Below are positions 8,593 through 19,600 of a stretch of 64,000 nt of DNA, one piece after another. The notes beneath the pieces were generated by a model. The model was not told the origin of the DNA and did not search any database. It saw only the letters and a program-made list of their open reading frames with translations. The DNA is from Cellulophaga sp. 20_2_10 (GTDB taxonomy: Bacteria; Bacteroidota; Bacteroidia; Flavobacteriales; Flavobacteriaceae): assembly GCF_023476645.1 (NCBI RefSeq), contig NZ_JAMCOJ010000005.1, positions 248,001 through 312,000 on the forward strand, read 5' to 3'. Position numbers and translations under genes: made by a program. Numbering within the stretch: the stretch's first letter is position 1; every line of letters starts with the position of its first letter.

Positions 8593-11208
8593 CTAATTGG
8601 AAGTTACATCTTCTGGGTTATCTAACCAATAAAGTAAGTAAGGAATATTATTTGCATGTGTCCAACCAAAAACTCTTAATCCTTGATTTAGATCCCAAAT
8701 GGCAATTTTACCTTCATCTTTTGGCAATCTAGATATTTTTAACATTGCCTCATTATATTCTTTCTGAGTTGTGTTTTTGTCTATGTTTAGTGGTAGTTTT
8801 GATACCTTAAGCATTTCTGCTCTTTTCTTAGCTTCATTTAAAAAAGATTTATTTCCACTTAAATCGTACCCAATAACTAATGGGTAAATTGTTGCTAAAT
8901 AAGACTCCATTTTATGGTTTAAAGGAGGAATATTTTTCACCCATCTAGCATGATCTACAAGTGCCTTTTTTACTTCTTTACTTCCTGTTAATTGGTAATA
9001 CTTATATAGACCTTGCGCTACATATGTTTGTGAGTAACCATATCTGTCTAACAATAAATTACCACCTTGTTCTTTTTGTAATTCTAAAAGAATTTTTACT
9101 CTATCATCTAACTCTACTTTATATTTTTCAAGCTTCGTTGCATCATACAACTCTACTAAATTAAGTATAGATAAATAGAGTCTTCTTCCTCTAAGGTCAT
9201 GATCTCCCCAAATTCTATTTAAATAAGTGTCTCCTGTCATTTTAGCTACTTCTAAGGCTCGTTGGTCACCTGTTATATAATAAGAGGCTATCCAACCTTG
9301 GATCCATACATGGGCGCTTAGTAATGCCGACCAATGCTCGTCTCCATGTCTACGACCAATACCTAAATACGGAGTAGATTCTGGTTCTCCTTCATAATTC
9401 CAAAAATCTATAGCATCATTAATTTCACCAACATATGTTCTTTTTCTAGGCCAATGAATATTATCTACATCCATAGTATGCTTACTCATACCCTGAGCCA
9501 TATGGTAATATTTTGGATTACCTGTTCTCATAAAATTTGTCCAAAGGCTAAAATCTACTGTAGGCTCGTTATTTGTCCACATATGCCACTCGTCTTTAAA
9601 GTAATACGTTTTTATATCACCATAATCAAAAATACTATACCATGATTCCCATTCTTGGTTAAAGGCCATCCAATCATATTTATACTGTAATGCATTCTCA
9701 AATTCTGGATATTTTGTACTGTACGGTGCCATTTTACCATAAACTTTAGACGCTGTATACCACTCTGGATTTGCGTGTGCTATTGGTGGGTCTAAAACAT
9801 AATCCATAGTTAACTCTATATTCTCTATTTTCTCTGCTGTATGAAAATAATAGATAAACTCTGTTGTTTTAGTTATCCCTTGTGCAAAATTACCAAGCAT
9901 ACCACCGTCTAATTTTGTGTTTTTTCTTTCAAAACTCATAGCATCTATACTAGATGGCCATACATAGGCATTCACCGTATTTGTTTTTGGATCTATTTCT
10001 AGTTCTTTAGGGTATTCTTGTAAAAAGTTTTTTATACCAACACTAATACCTTTTGATGCATCAGAAACATCTACCCATCCTTTAGCTCTTTGCGCCTTTG
10101 CCTCTTCTTTTTTACCCTTAAAAATGGTTGCGTTAAAACCAACTTCTCTTTGCGTTGGAGTCGATTTTTCACTTTTCTTATTTTGTCTAGGCCCTGTTTG
10201 TAACACTCCCATCTTTTGGTTTGATACTTCTGCAGTATACAAATCGAACTCCTTATCTGTATTTAAATCTCTATCTTGATTGGTAGAGGTTGCAAATTGT
10301 ACTTCTTTATCTAAATGATATTTAAATGTTAGTCCACATCCTGATATTTGATCATTAGGTTGTGTCCAGCCCTTATCATCGGCAGTATCTTCAGAAACAA
10401 TAAAATCTTTTTGTGTTGCTATATTACTATGCTCCCCTTTTTGTATTTTATGTTTATCTGGTACACCTGTATAGGTAAGTGTATGTAAAACTTTTATATA
10501 TTTTTTGCCAGCATACGTATGTATTCTCATAGAAAACGGAGAATCATTATTATCTTCTTTATTATATTTATATGTGCCTTCTACCCTAAAAATAGCATGT
10601 AGTGGCCCAGAACCAACTTCTCTAAAAACCTCGTTTACTGTAGCCTTAGATAAATCTATACCAGAATCGTCTAAAATATCTAAAAAGGTCCCTCTAGAGT
10701 CTTCTGGAGCAGATGCTATTAACTCATTATCAGAGAATTTCTTATCGTTATTACGATCAATATAAACCTCATCTAAGAATCCGTGTCCCTTTTTATTAAT
10801 ATTAAATTGTAGTGCACCAGTGTTAACGGTTATTCCTCCCTGTGGTCTCATATTATTAACAGACACTATTCTATCTTCTGGTTCCATAGCATAAATACCA
10901 TCCCCGTATTCTAAGGTATAATTTGTATTTTCATCAGCAAAAAAGAAAACCCAAATCCATTTTATACTATCGTCTGCAGGTTTCCAAGAAGTTACTTCTG
11001 TTGTCTGACATACAATTTCTTTGCCTTTACTATTTAACAACCTTACGTTATCTATAGAAAAAAGTTCTCCTTTAGGAAACGGAATACCTAAGGTTATTGG
11101 AGCTCCTTTTTTATTGTTTTCAATTTTAATAGGCACTTGTTTGCTTACTGCCGCAGTACAACCTACAGTAATAGCCAGAACCAATAACAAGAATATTTTA
11201 TTTCTCAT
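8593..11208 (-). CDS. Large lipoprotein of the PcRGLX/YetA-like group, possible polysaccharide lyase or hydrolase
   Basis: An 871-residue lipoprotein (signal MRNKIFLLLVLAITVGC, lipid Cys 17). The N-terminal 250 residues are beta-rich and carry features I associate with the PcRGLX/YetA RIFT-barrel domain (GAPITLGIPFPKGEL, then DDSIKWIWVFF and NTNYTLEYG). The C-terminal half is a helical (alpha/alpha)-barrel-like region rich in Trp, Tyr and His (DYGDIKTYYFKDEWHMW, GIGRRHGDEHWSALLSAHVW). Fungal relatives include an exo-rhamnogalacturonan lyase (PL26), which is why a glycan-cleaving role is likely. Its place next to sugar kinase, permease and SusCD supports this. The substrate cannot be read from sequence. 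Confidence 0.6.
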   Translation of the reverse strand: MRNKIFLLLVLAITVGCTAAVSKQVPIKIENNKKGAPITLGIPFPKGELFSIDNVRLLNSKGKEIVCQTTEVTSWKPADDSIKWIWVFFFADENTNYTLEYGDGIYAMEPEDRIVSVNNMRPQGGITVNTGALQFNINKKGHGFLDEVYIDRNNDKKFSDNELIASAPEDSRGTFLDILDDSGIDLSKATVNEVFREVGSGPLHAIFRVEGTYKYNKEDNNDSPFSMRIHTYAGKKYIKVLHTLTYTGVPDKHKIQKGEHSNIATQKDFIVSEDTADDKGWTQPNDQISGCGLTFKYHLDKEVQFATSTNQDRDLNTDKEFDLYTAEVSNQKMGVLQTGPRQNKKSEKSTPTQREVGFNATIFKGKKEEAKAQRAKGWVDVSDASKGISVGIKNFLQEYPKELEIDPKTNTVNAYVWPSSIDAMSFERKNTKLDGGMLGNFAQGITKTTEFIYYFHTAEKIENIELTMDYVLDPPIAHANPEWYTASKVYGKMAPYSTKYPEFENALQYKYDWMAFNQEWESWYSIFDYGDIKTYYFKDEWHMWTNNEPTVDFSLWTNFMRTGNPKYYHMAQGMSKHTMDVDNIHWPRKRTYVGEINDAIDFWNYEGEPESTPYLGIGRRHGDEHWSALLSAHVWIQGWIASYYITGDQRALEVAKMTGDTYLNRIWGDHDLRGRRLYLSILNLVELYDATKLEKYKVELDDRVKILLELQKEQGGNLLLDRYGYSQTYVAQGLYKYYQLTGSKEVKKALVDHARWVKNIPPLNHKMESYLATIYPLVIGYDLSGNKSFLNEAKKRAEMLKVSKLPLNIDKNTTQKEYNEAMLKISRLPKDEGKIAIWDLNQGLRVFGWTHANNIPYLLYWLDNPEDVTSN

Positions 11209-11228
11209 AATTTTAATGTAAAGTATTA

Positions 11229-12077
11229 TTATTTATTTGTTTGGAAGCATAAAGAGGCGGCCCCTAAAATTGCTGATCCTTTTGTTTTTGAAACTTCTAT
11301 GGTTAAATCTTCTATTTGTTTTTGATACGCAAAACTTTCTAAGCTTTTAAACATCTCTTCTTTAAATAGTGGAAAAGCTTTACTAATAGAACCTCCCAGA
11401 ATTATTGTATTTGGAGCAAACAAATACAGGATGCTTTTAATTGCTTCTCCTAAATGCTTGCCATATTCATTAAATGCTATTAGTGCAGTTACATCTCCAC
11501 CTTTAGCTTTTTCCGCAAGTTTTTTGGCCGTAGACTTGTAATGTGCTGTAAAAAAGAAACTACCTGCGTAATCCTCTACAATGCTATCCTTATAGGCTAA
11601 CATTCCTATTTCGCCAGCACCGCATAAAACCCCATTATAAAGTGCATTATTAATAATAATACCCATACCTAAACCTGTTCCTAAAGAAAGGCCAATCATG
11701 TTCTCTCTAGTCCTTATTTTGCTATATGTAAATTCTCCTAGAGCAAAACAATTGGCATCATTATTAATAAAAACAGGTATATTAAATTCTTTTTCTAAAA
11801 GCTCTTTTAAATTAACTTTTTTCCATGATTTTATATTTTGAACATCGTAGACAATCCCTTTTATTGGGTCTACTACAGCTGGTACTCCAATACCTATAGC
11901 AACAACACTAATTGTTAAATTCTGTCGAATTATTGTATATAAATTTTCTAGTGTTTCTTCTGCGGTAGCATCACTATCTACAAAGGTTGTATCTTCTTTT
12001 TTTAGTACACTACCTTGTACTAAACCAACATTTATTGTGGTTCCTCCAATGTCTACTCCTAACACTTCTGCTTCCAT
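11229..12077 (-). CDS. ROK-family sugar kinase
   Basis: A 282-residue cytoplasmic protein with the N-terminal phosphate-binding DIGGTT motif (about residues 9-14), GIGVPAVVD, the sugar-binding NNDANCFALGE with the catalytic Asp, and GLSLGTGLGMGI. ROK kinases phosphorylate glucose, N-acetylglucosamine or N-acetylmannosamine. The usual zinc motif with three Cys is missing: only CGAGEIGM remains where the Cys-rich loop would be, as in some family members. It follows the MFS permease gene by four bases, so the two form one transcript that imports and phosphorylates a hexose or amino sugar. Confidence 0.85.
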   Translation of the reverse strand: MEAEVLGVDIGGTTINVGLVQGSVLKKEDTTFVDSDATAEETLENLYTIIRQNLTISVVAIGIGVPAVVDPIKGIVYDVQNIKSWKKVNLKELLEKEFNIPVFINNDANCFALGEFTYSKIRTRENMIGLSLGTGLGMGIIINNALYNGVLCGAGEIGMLAYKDSIVEDYAGSFFFTAHYKSTAKKLAEKAKGGDVTALIAFNEYGKHLGEAIKSILYLFAPNTIILGGSISKAFPLFKEEMFKSLESFAYQKQIEDLTIEVSKTKGSAILGAASLCFQTNK

Positions 12078-12081
12078 ACTT

Positions 12082-13344
12082 TTAGTTTTCTTTTTTTAAG
12101 CTAATCGTTTTATTATTTACCAGCGGATTGGCCCAAAAACCTATAGATAAAATAAATAACAACGGAAGTATTAAGAAAAACATCCCAGCTCTAAGACTCA
12201 TCAATTCTCCTAACCAACCAACTATAAATGGGACTATTGCACCACCTGCAATACCAGTACATAAAATTCCTGATAATGATCCGTGGTGACTTTTTACAGA
12301 GTTTAGTGCCAAAGAGAAAATAATAGACCACATTACCGATATAAAAAACCCAAGTAACGGAAAGGCAATTAATGCCACTTCTGATGATCCCGTTATAGCG
12401 AGTACAATTGTAATAATGGTTATTAAAGTTGCATAGATTAATAGTTTACGACTGTCGATAAATTTTAATAAAAGCAGCCCCAAAAGACAACCAACAGTAA
12501 GCATAGCCCAGAAATAAGCTACGGTGTCTGCACCAATAGTTTGCGGATCTATATTGTGGTATTCAAATAAAAACTGAGAAATCCAATTTCCAATACCTTG
12601 CTCTGTACCTACGTAACAGAAAATACCTAAAAAATATAATAATGTCCACTTATTCTTTAAAAGACTTAAGTAAGAACTTTTATCACCAGCTTTTTCATCT
12701 TCATTTTTTTTAACCTTTGGGTATTTTACAAAAAAGACAATTAAAAGCATGGCAAAAGCAATTAGTGAAAAAACAAAATACAATGCTACCCATGGTAAGT
12801 TTTCTGGAACATAACTTCTTAATAAACTAGCGACACCTTGTGTACTGGGATCGTCATTATTAACTAAGTATTTATACAAGTATGGACTAGCAAAAGAAGC
12901 CAAACCAAATACAAGTTGTGCTAATACAGAATTAAAGGCAAAATGTTCTTCACCACCTGCCACTCTAAGCATGGGGTTTATTACAACCTGTAATACCGCC
13001 ATACAACTTCCTAAACTAAATAGTGTAATTGTAAAAGTTATATAACTAGGATTAAAGGCAAACAAAAACGAGGCTAACATCATCACAAAAAATGAGGCTA
13101 CTAGTAGTGTTTTATCGCCATACTTTTCTGCTAAAAAACCGGCAGGAATAGACATTATACCATACGCGATAAAGAATGAAAACGGCAATAAACCTGTAAG
13201 GGTTAAACTTAGATCAAAACTCTGCTTTACATCTACTATTATAGAGTTAAGGATATTTGTTATAAATGATATAACAAAGAAAACTAACATAACCAATAGG
13301 ATTATATGGTAGAACTTCTTTGTTGTTTTGCTTTGGCTGTTCAT
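12082..13344 (-). CDS. MFS sugar permease, FucP/GluP-like
   Basis: A 420-residue inner-membrane protein with about 12 membrane segments. The first half has FFIAYGIMSIPAGFLAEKYG, the MFS loop 2-3 motif in the form seen in FucP-like fucose/glucose:H+ symporters, and FSLGSCMAVLQVVINPMLR, typical of that group. The C-terminal half has the GGAIVPFIVGWLGE motif. It lies between the PIG-L genes and the ROK kinase in the same direction, which suits import of a monosaccharide released in the periplasm. Confidence 0.85.
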   Translation of the reverse strand: MNSQSKTTKKFYHIILLVMLVFFVISFITNILNSIIVDVKQSFDLSLTLTGLLPFSFFIAYGIMSIPAGFLAEKYGDKTLLVASFFVMMLASFLFAFNPSYITFTITLFSLGSCMAVLQVVINPMLRVAGGEEHFAFNSVLAQLVFGLASFASPYLYKYLVNNDDPSTQGVASLLRSYVPENLPWVALYFVFSLIAFAMLLIVFFVKYPKVKKNEDEKAGDKSSYLSLLKNKWTLLYFLGIFCYVGTEQGIGNWISQFLFEYHNIDPQTIGADTVAYFWAMLTVGCLLGLLLLKFIDSRKLLIYATLITIITIVLAITGSSEVALIAFPLLGFFISVMWSIIFSLALNSVKSHHGSLSGILCTGIAGGAIVPFIVGWLGELMSLRAGMFFLILPLLFILSIGFWANPLVNNKTISLKKEN

Positions 13345-13381
13345 ACTGGTTTTAATTTGGTTTAATTAGCGATCTCTAGTA

Positions 13382-14269
13382 TTATTTTAACATTGGAAAA
13401 TAATATTTTATTTCTTCTTCTGTAGGTTGTTTACCGTATTCACATATCTCAAAAAACTCTACATTTTTTACCTTAGAAGCATCTGTTTTAGGGTACCATC
13501 TTTTTAAAGCATCTACTCCTGTTTTATCTAACTTTTTTTCTTTTAGATATACTTTTTTCATCCAATCTAAACGCTCTTGTTCTCCTTTAGGAATATCATC
13601 TTCGTTCATCCCCATAGTCCAAGGCATCCACTCAAAAACCTGAGATTCATGTGCGGCAAAAGCCCTTTGCTTTTTATCCATAACATCATCTATAACAATA
13701 GCTATATCTTTTGAAAAAGGATATGGTTTTTGAAAACCATCTTGCATGTATAAAAAGATTGGATTTTTCTTTAATGGTGGAGTATCTGGCGTAACGTTGG
13801 GTACTATTACTAAATATGCAGCATCTTGCACAACTATACCCGCATTTCTATGATCTGGATGATAATCGTTAGGTCTTAAACCCAAAACAATATCTGCATC
13901 CCATTCTCTAATTTTTCTAATTACCTGATGTCTTACATTTAAGGTTGGTATTAATTCTGCATCATGATTGTCTAGCACATCATATTCTACTCCTAAAATT
14001 GCTCCTGCTTTTTTAGCCTCTTCTCTTCTTCTTTTACCCAATACGCCACCTCCCATATTTTGGTGTCCCGCATCGCCATTTGTAAGTGCTAAAAATTTTA
14101 CCTTATGTCCTAATTGTGCATACAATGCAGCCGTACCACCAAACTTTGCATCACAATCATCTGGATGAGCACCAATTGCAATAATTCTTAACGGTTTATT
14201 TGTTTTTTCTTGGGCATAAGAGCCAAAGCTAATAACAGCCATAAGTACTATAAATGTTAGATTTTTCAT
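13382..14269 (-). CDS. Secreted PIG-L family deacetylase (copy 1)
   Basis: A 295-residue protein with a signal peptide (residues 1-19). The family motif GAHPDDCD (residues 33-40) supplies the zinc ligands and catalytic Asp, and YHPDHRNAG provides the third His. PIG-L/LmbE enzymes remove N-acetyl groups from amino sugars or related compounds; export points to action in the periplasm. It lies 12 bases before the start of nothing else on the strand but directly downstream of copy 2 (stop 14282), and the two share long identical runs such as PNVTPDTPPLKKNP. They are tandem duplicates that have diverged in their C-terminal halves. Confidence 0.85.
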   Translation of the reverse strand: MKNLTFIVLMAVISFGSYAQEKTNKPLRIIAIGAHPDDCDAKFGGTAALYAQLGHKVKFLALTNGDAGHQNMGGGVLGKRRREEAKKAGAILGVEYDVLDNHDAELIPTLNVRHQVIRKIREWDADIVLGLRPNDYHPDHRNAGIVVQDAAYLVIVPNVTPDTPPLKKNPIFLYMQDGFQKPYPFSKDIAIVIDDVMDKKQRAFAAHESQVFEWMPWTMGMNEDDIPKGEQERLDWMKKVYLKEKKLDKTGVDALKRWYPKTDASKVKNVEFFEICEYGKQPTEEEIKYYFPMLK

Positions 14270-14281
14270 TATCTCTATATT

Positions 14282-15175
14282 TTAATTATTCAACATTGGA
14301 AAAAGTACTCTTATTTCCTCATCGGTAGGTTGTTTACCATACTCACATATCTCAAAAGCTTCTGCATGCATTGCTTCTTTTGCTTTTTTATGTCCGTACC
14401 ATTTTGTTAAAGAAGCCCTTACGTTATCAGATATTGGTCTGCTCCATTCTTTAATAAGAAATTCTCTTTTTTCCTTTTCTTCTTTTGGAACCTCAGCAAG
14501 TTTGCCTTCGGTCCAAGGAAGCCACTCATAAAATTGAGAACTATGCGCATCTAAACCATCCATTTTTGTATCAAAAACACTTGTAATATCTACAGCTATA
14601 TCTGCTTTAAATTCGTTTGGTTTTTGAAAATGATCTTGTAAATAAAGAAAAACAGGATTCTTCTTTAAGGGTGGTGTATCTGGCGTAACATTAGGAACAA
14701 TTACTAAATATGCAGCATCTTGTACTAAAACACCTGTATATCTATGGTCTGGATGGTAATCTACAGGTCTGTGTGTAAGTACAATATCTGCATCCCATTT
14801 TCTAATTTCTCTAATTACCTGATGCCTTACTTCTATTGTTGGGAAAAGCTCACCATCATGATTGTCTAGAACGGTATATTCTATGCCCAATCTTTTACCG
14901 GCTTCTTGTGCTTCTTTTCTTCTAATTTTAGCCAGGTTACCACCTCCTTTAGCATAATGACCCGCATCTCCGTTTGTTACTGAAACAAATTTAACTCGGT
15001 GTCCCATTTTTGCAAACAATGCGGCCGTGCCACCTATTTTATTATCACAATCATCTGGGTGTGCGCCAAACACTATAATGTTTAACTGTTTTTTTGGTTT
15101 CTCTTGTGCAGAAACATTAGATAAACTACATACAATACACAATGCAACCATAGTTTGAATAATCTTGTTTTTCAA
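14282..15175 (-). CDS. Secreted PIG-L family deacetylase (copy 2)
   Basis: A 297-residue paralogue of the preceding gene, with its own signal peptide ending near SNVSAQ (about residue 24). The zinc/catalytic motif is FGAHPDDCDNKIGGTAALF (37-55) and the second motif HRPVDYHPDHRYTG. Both copies end with the same ending style (ICEYGKQPT then a Glu-rich turn and FPMLN or FPMLK). Keeping two complete copies beside SusCD suggests two different acetylated positions or substrates. It lies downstream of the SusD terminator-like hairpin at 15215-15250. Confidence 0.85.
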   Translation of the reverse strand: MKNKIIQTMVALCIVCSLSNVSAQEKPKKQLNIIVFGAHPDDCDNKIGGTAALFAKMGHRVKFVSVTNGDAGHYAKGGGNLAKIRRKEAQEAGKRLGIEYTVLDNHDGELFPTIEVRHQVIREIRKWDADIVLTHRPVDYHPDHRYTGVLVQDAAYLVIVPNVTPDTPPLKKNPVFLYLQDHFQKPNEFKADIAVDITSVFDTKMDGLDAHSSQFYEWLPWTEGKLAEVPKEEKEKREFLIKEWSRPISDNVRASLTKWYGHKKAKEAMHAEAFEICEYGKQPTDEEIRVLFPMLNN

Positions 15176-15214
15176 AGTCTTGATTTTTATAAATTCGTAA
15201 AAAAAATTTCTTAA

Positions 15215-15250
15215 AATTAACCGCCATAGCCTTACGTATGGCGGTTAATT
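15215..15250 (-). terminator. Long hairpin after susD-like gene
   Basis: AATTAACCGCCATA (15215-15228) pairs perfectly with TATGGCGGTTAATT (15237-15250), a 14-bp stem with an eight-base loop. On the minus strand it is followed by a T-rich stretch. It lies between the SusD stop (15262) and the first deacetylase (start 15175). It may end most transcripts after SusD or protect the SusCD messenger from the 3' side, giving more SusCD than enzyme. Confidence 0.8.
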
Positions 15251-15261
15251 ATGGAATGTTC

Positions 15262-16656
15262 TTAATTGGTATTCTGCGTAAAATTTGTATTAATATCCAT
15301 CTCTCTTTGTGGTATATAAAACAAGTTTCTAACAGAAGCTGTAGAAATTATAGGTTCTGCTTGGTTTACTTTTTCTGCCGCAACACCAAATCTTTTTAGA
15401 TCTGCCCATCTATGGTTTTCAAAAGCCAATTCTAATTGTCTTTCTTCTAATAGTTTTTCATCAAAAGTACCTGGAGTTGTAGCATCAATATCATCTAAAC
15501 CAGCTCTATCTCTTACTTCATTAATTAGATCATAAGCCTCATCAGATTCTCCTACTGCCTCTGCAAGCATTAATAAAACATCTGCATATCTAAAAACCAC
15601 AAAATTTATATCAGAATCATTTTCTGTGGGAGGTTGACTAAAGTATTTTTGAACATAATTAGCTACTATAGTTTCACCAGCTGCGTTTAAGTATGTTGTA
15701 CCCATAGACGAATTAAATCTCTGGTCTTCTACTACATAAGAATTTTCCATCTCTGAAGTTGGTCTATTTCTACCAAAACCTTGACCAGTCTGTAAAAATG
15801 CACTTGGAGAAAAATCGTTAGTAAAAGCACTACCTTGACCAATACCTCCGCTTACAAATTCTACTTCAAAAATAGATTCTTCATTGTTTTCGTTATCTGC
15901 TCCCCATAGGTTCGCGTAGTCATCAACCAAATCATAACCATAGGTTCCTATTATTCTTCTTAAAGCAGTTTCTGCCTCTGATTTTTGATTGGTAGTTAAG
16001 AATATTTTTGCCAATAAGGTTGCTGCCGCTCCTTTTGTTGCTCTTCCTTTATCATTCCCAGAATAAGACGTGCTTAAATTAGATTCTGCTGTAGTTAAAT
16101 CTGTTATTAACTGAGTGTAAATTGTAGAAGCGTCTACCTGTGTTAACTCGTCTCCTGGTGTAAAAGGAGTTAATTGCAAAGGTATATTACCAAAAGCAAC
16201 AGCTAAATGATAGTACATTAAAGATCTAATAAATAATGCTTCTCCAGTAATTCTCTTTTTAATATCGGCATTCATTTCTATACCTTCTATTCTGGTTAGA
16301 ATAACATTACAGTTGGCTATTACAGCGTAAGAATCTGTCCAAGCAGAAGTTATTTGTTCGTTTAAAGGATCTTCTGTAAATGAATTAATCTCTGCAAACT
16401 GCCTAGCTAAACCAGTAGCATCTGCTCCTTGATCTGTGTTATCGCCTCTCATCTCAAACATTGTCCAGTAACCACGACCGTAAACTCCGTTTTTTTGTAA
16501 GCCTGCGTAACTTGCGTTTATTGCAGAAACAAAATCATTTTCTGTAGTATAAAAATCGGCTTCATTTCTATTAGAAATAGGTGCTAGATCTGTAAAATCA
16601 TCACTACACGAGCTCAATAGTATAATTGATATAAAGAATATAAATATATTTTTCAT
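15262..16656 (-). CDS. SusD/RagB-like outer-membrane glycan-binding lipoprotein
   Basis: A 464-residue lipoprotein (signal then LLSSCSDDF, lipid Cys 17). The N-terminal SusD-like domain has the TPR-like helices with GEALFIRSLMYYHLAVAFGNIPL, and the C-terminal region has LLEERQLELAFENHRWADLKRFG, the RagB/SusD hallmark. SusD proteins cap the SusC channel from outside and bind glycan for import. It follows SusC by 17 bases, forming the standard pair. It is slightly shorter than the usual 500-550 residues of this family. Confidence 0.95.
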   Translation of the reverse strand: MKNIFIFFISIILLSSCSDDFTDLAPISNRNEADFYTTENDFVSAINASYAGLQKNGVYGRGYWTMFEMRGDNTDQGADATGLARQFAEINSFTEDPLNEQITSAWTDSYAVIANCNVILTRIEGIEMNADIKKRITGEALFIRSLMYYHLAVAFGNIPLQLTPFTPGDELTQVDASTIYTQLITDLTTAESNLSTSYSGNDKGRATKGAAATLLAKIFLTTNQKSEAETALRRIIGTYGYDLVDDYANLWGADNENNEESIFEVEFVSGGIGQGSAFTNDFSPSAFLQTGQGFGRNRPTSEMENSYVVEDQRFNSSMGTTYLNAAGETIVANYVQKYFSQPPTENDSDINFVVFRYADVLLMLAEAVGESDEAYDLINEVRDRAGLDDIDATTPGTFDEKLLEERQLELAFENHRWADLKRFGVAAEKVNQAEPIISTASVRNLFYIPQREMDINTNFTQNTN

Positions 16657-16673
16657 TTTGATTTGTTTTTAAA

Positions 16674-19600
16674 TTAGAAAGAAAGGTTTAATCCCATTGT
16701 AAATGACTTTGTCAAAGGGTAAGCTCCGTAATCTTCACCAGGTGTTAAACTACTGTTTGGTCTATTACTTACCTCTGGGTTATACCCTAGGTAATCTGTT
16801 TTAGTAAACAAGTTTGTACCTGTTATAAAAAAACGTAGTTTTTCTATACTACTTCCAAAAACCTCTTTAGTTGGTAAAGTGTATCCTAAAGTCATATTTC
16901 TTAGTCTAACAAAAGAACCGTCTTCTACTTGAAAAGATGATGGTCTGTTATTATTACCATGATTACCAGACAACCTATCTGCTCTAGGTACACTTCCGTT
17001 TCCTGGATCTGCTTCAGATTTCCATCTATCATTAAAGATTGCATAAGAATTAAAGTTTGCCTCACCATTTTTTAAGTGCCTAGAAGTTAAGTTTAATACT
17101 TCATTACCTTCTACACCTTGTATTAAAAAGGTAAAATCTACTCCCTTATAACTAAATCTATTTGTTATACCCCAAGTAAAATCTGGAAAATAACTACCCG
17201 TTACTGTTCTATCATCTGGAGTTATTTCTCCGTCACCATCTACATCCTTAAATTTAAAATCTCCAGGTCCTGGATTGGGCGCTTGTGTATCTATTGGTGC
17301 ATCTATTATATCTTGCTGATTTTGATATATACCATCAACAACATACCCATAGTAGCTACCAATAGATTCCCCTACCTGCGTAATGTGTCTAATACCCGCA
17401 CTACCAGAAGAAAAAATTGGTTCGCCTTTATCATTAAGTGATAAAACTTCGTTCTTATTTGTAGAGAAGTTAATATCTGTTTCCCACTTAAAATCACCAA
17501 CAAAGTTTCTACTCTTTAATGCTATTTCAAAACCTTCGTTTTTAACTTCACCTATATTTTGTAGTGTTGTTTCAAAACCAGAAACTGAAGTAATACCAAC
17601 ATTTAAAAGAAGGTCTGATGTAATTGTTCTGTAATAATCTGCTAATAAAAATATTCTATTGTTTACTAAGCCTAATTCTAGACCAACGTTAGTTTGTACA
17701 GATTTTTCCCAAGTTAATTCTGGGTTTGGTATTGTAGACTGTATTAAACCGTTAGACTCATTGCCACTGTAATTGTAATTATTTGGAGAAAGTAAACCTA
17801 TAGCTCCGTAGTTAGGAATCTCAAAGTTTCCTGTTTCTCCCCAACTAAATCTTAGTTTTAATTCTGATACTGCTTCTAGAGGTTTCATAAAATCTTCCTC
17901 GGTAACACGCCACCCTAAAGAAAATGATGGAAAATATCCTGTTTGATTATTTTTTCCGAATCTAGAAGATTTATCTGAACGAAAAGTTCCTGTAAATAAG
18001 TACTTATCATCAAAACTATAGTTCATTCTAAATAAAGCCGACACTAAAGACCATTGCTCCCTCGCAGAACTCCCTGCAAAAACTTGTCCTCCACTAATAG
18101 TAGATACTAAATCATCCGGAAAATTATCTGCCTGTACTTGCTTAATACTTATGTTATCTTTTTGAGCTGTATACCCTGCAATAGCATTAAAATAATGTAC
18201 ACCAATTTCTTTTTCCCAATTAAGTGTGTTTTCCCAAAGCCAGTTTACTTCTGTAGAAGAAGATGCCTGTGCATAAGACTCACCTTCTGTTGCTTCTCTG
18301 TACAGCAATGTATTTGCTCTGTAAAAATCTCTGTTATAAAGATTTACATAAGTACCTCCAAAAGTTTTAAAGGTTAAATCTGGATTTATTTTATAGGATA
18401 AACCAAGGGATGCTCTTGTTTGAAATTGAAATAACTTATCATCTACAGCATCTATAATTGCAAGTGGGTTACTCGCTGTTGTTGTACCACCTCCTAAATG
18501 AGATTGATTATCCGTTTGGTTTGGCGTACCATCAGAATTATATGGTTTTACTGTAGGTGAGTGTACTAAACCAGAGTATACAATTCCGGGAGGTCTAGCA
18601 AAATATGGTGCAGATGCCGGTTGTCTTTGATTCTCTGTAATTGTTGGTGCTACTCTTAAATCGATACTAAACTTATCACTTATATCAGAATTTAAGTTTA
18701 ACATTAAATTATACCTCTCAAAACTAGATCCAGGGATAATTCCTTCTTGTTTAAAATATCCTCCAGAAGCGTGGTAACTTGTTTTTTCTATTAAAGGAGA
18801 GTCATAAGACAAATTGTAACTTTGAGTATATCCTGTTTTAAAAATTAAGTCTTGCCAATCTGTATCTGTACCATCCCAGTTAATATAAGATTCTGGAAGC
18901 TCATAATTTGTATCACCTCTATCTCCTGGTCCAATAGGATCATTTGCAGAAGCACCAGGGAAATCTGATAAGTATGCATTATTTCTTGAGTCTCTTGTAA
19001 AATCAATTAGCTCTTCAGCATTCATTAAATCTACTTTATTAGCTACATTTTGTGTTGTAAAAAAAGTGTCAAAAGAAAAAACACCTTTATCTGATGCAAC
19101 ACCCTTTTTTGTGCTAATTAAAACAACACCATTACCACCTCTAGAACCATAAATTGCAGCCGCTGAAGCATCTTTTAAAATCTCAATAGAAGCGATGTCA
19201 TTTGGGTTAATAGTTGCTAATGGATTCACTGGTGGCGCCTGAAAAGAACCTCCTCTACGTGCCAAATCTCCTTGTAAACCTAATGTTGTTAAATTTTTTG
19301 AAATTGGAATACCATCTACAACAAATAATGGGTCGTTACCCGCAGATATAGAACCAGATCCACGAACACGTATATTAGGACTAGAACCTGGCTCACCAGA
19401 AACTTCTTGTACTTGTACACCTGCTACCTGACCAATTATAGCATTCTCTGCACTTACTACAGGGATATCTGCTAATGCTCTAGGTGATATTGATGCTACT
19501 GCTCCAGTAACTCTCTTTTTAGATAATGTACCGTAACCAACAACTATAATTTCATCTAATGCTGCTGCATCTGGAACTAAACTTACAGATATAGTATTTT

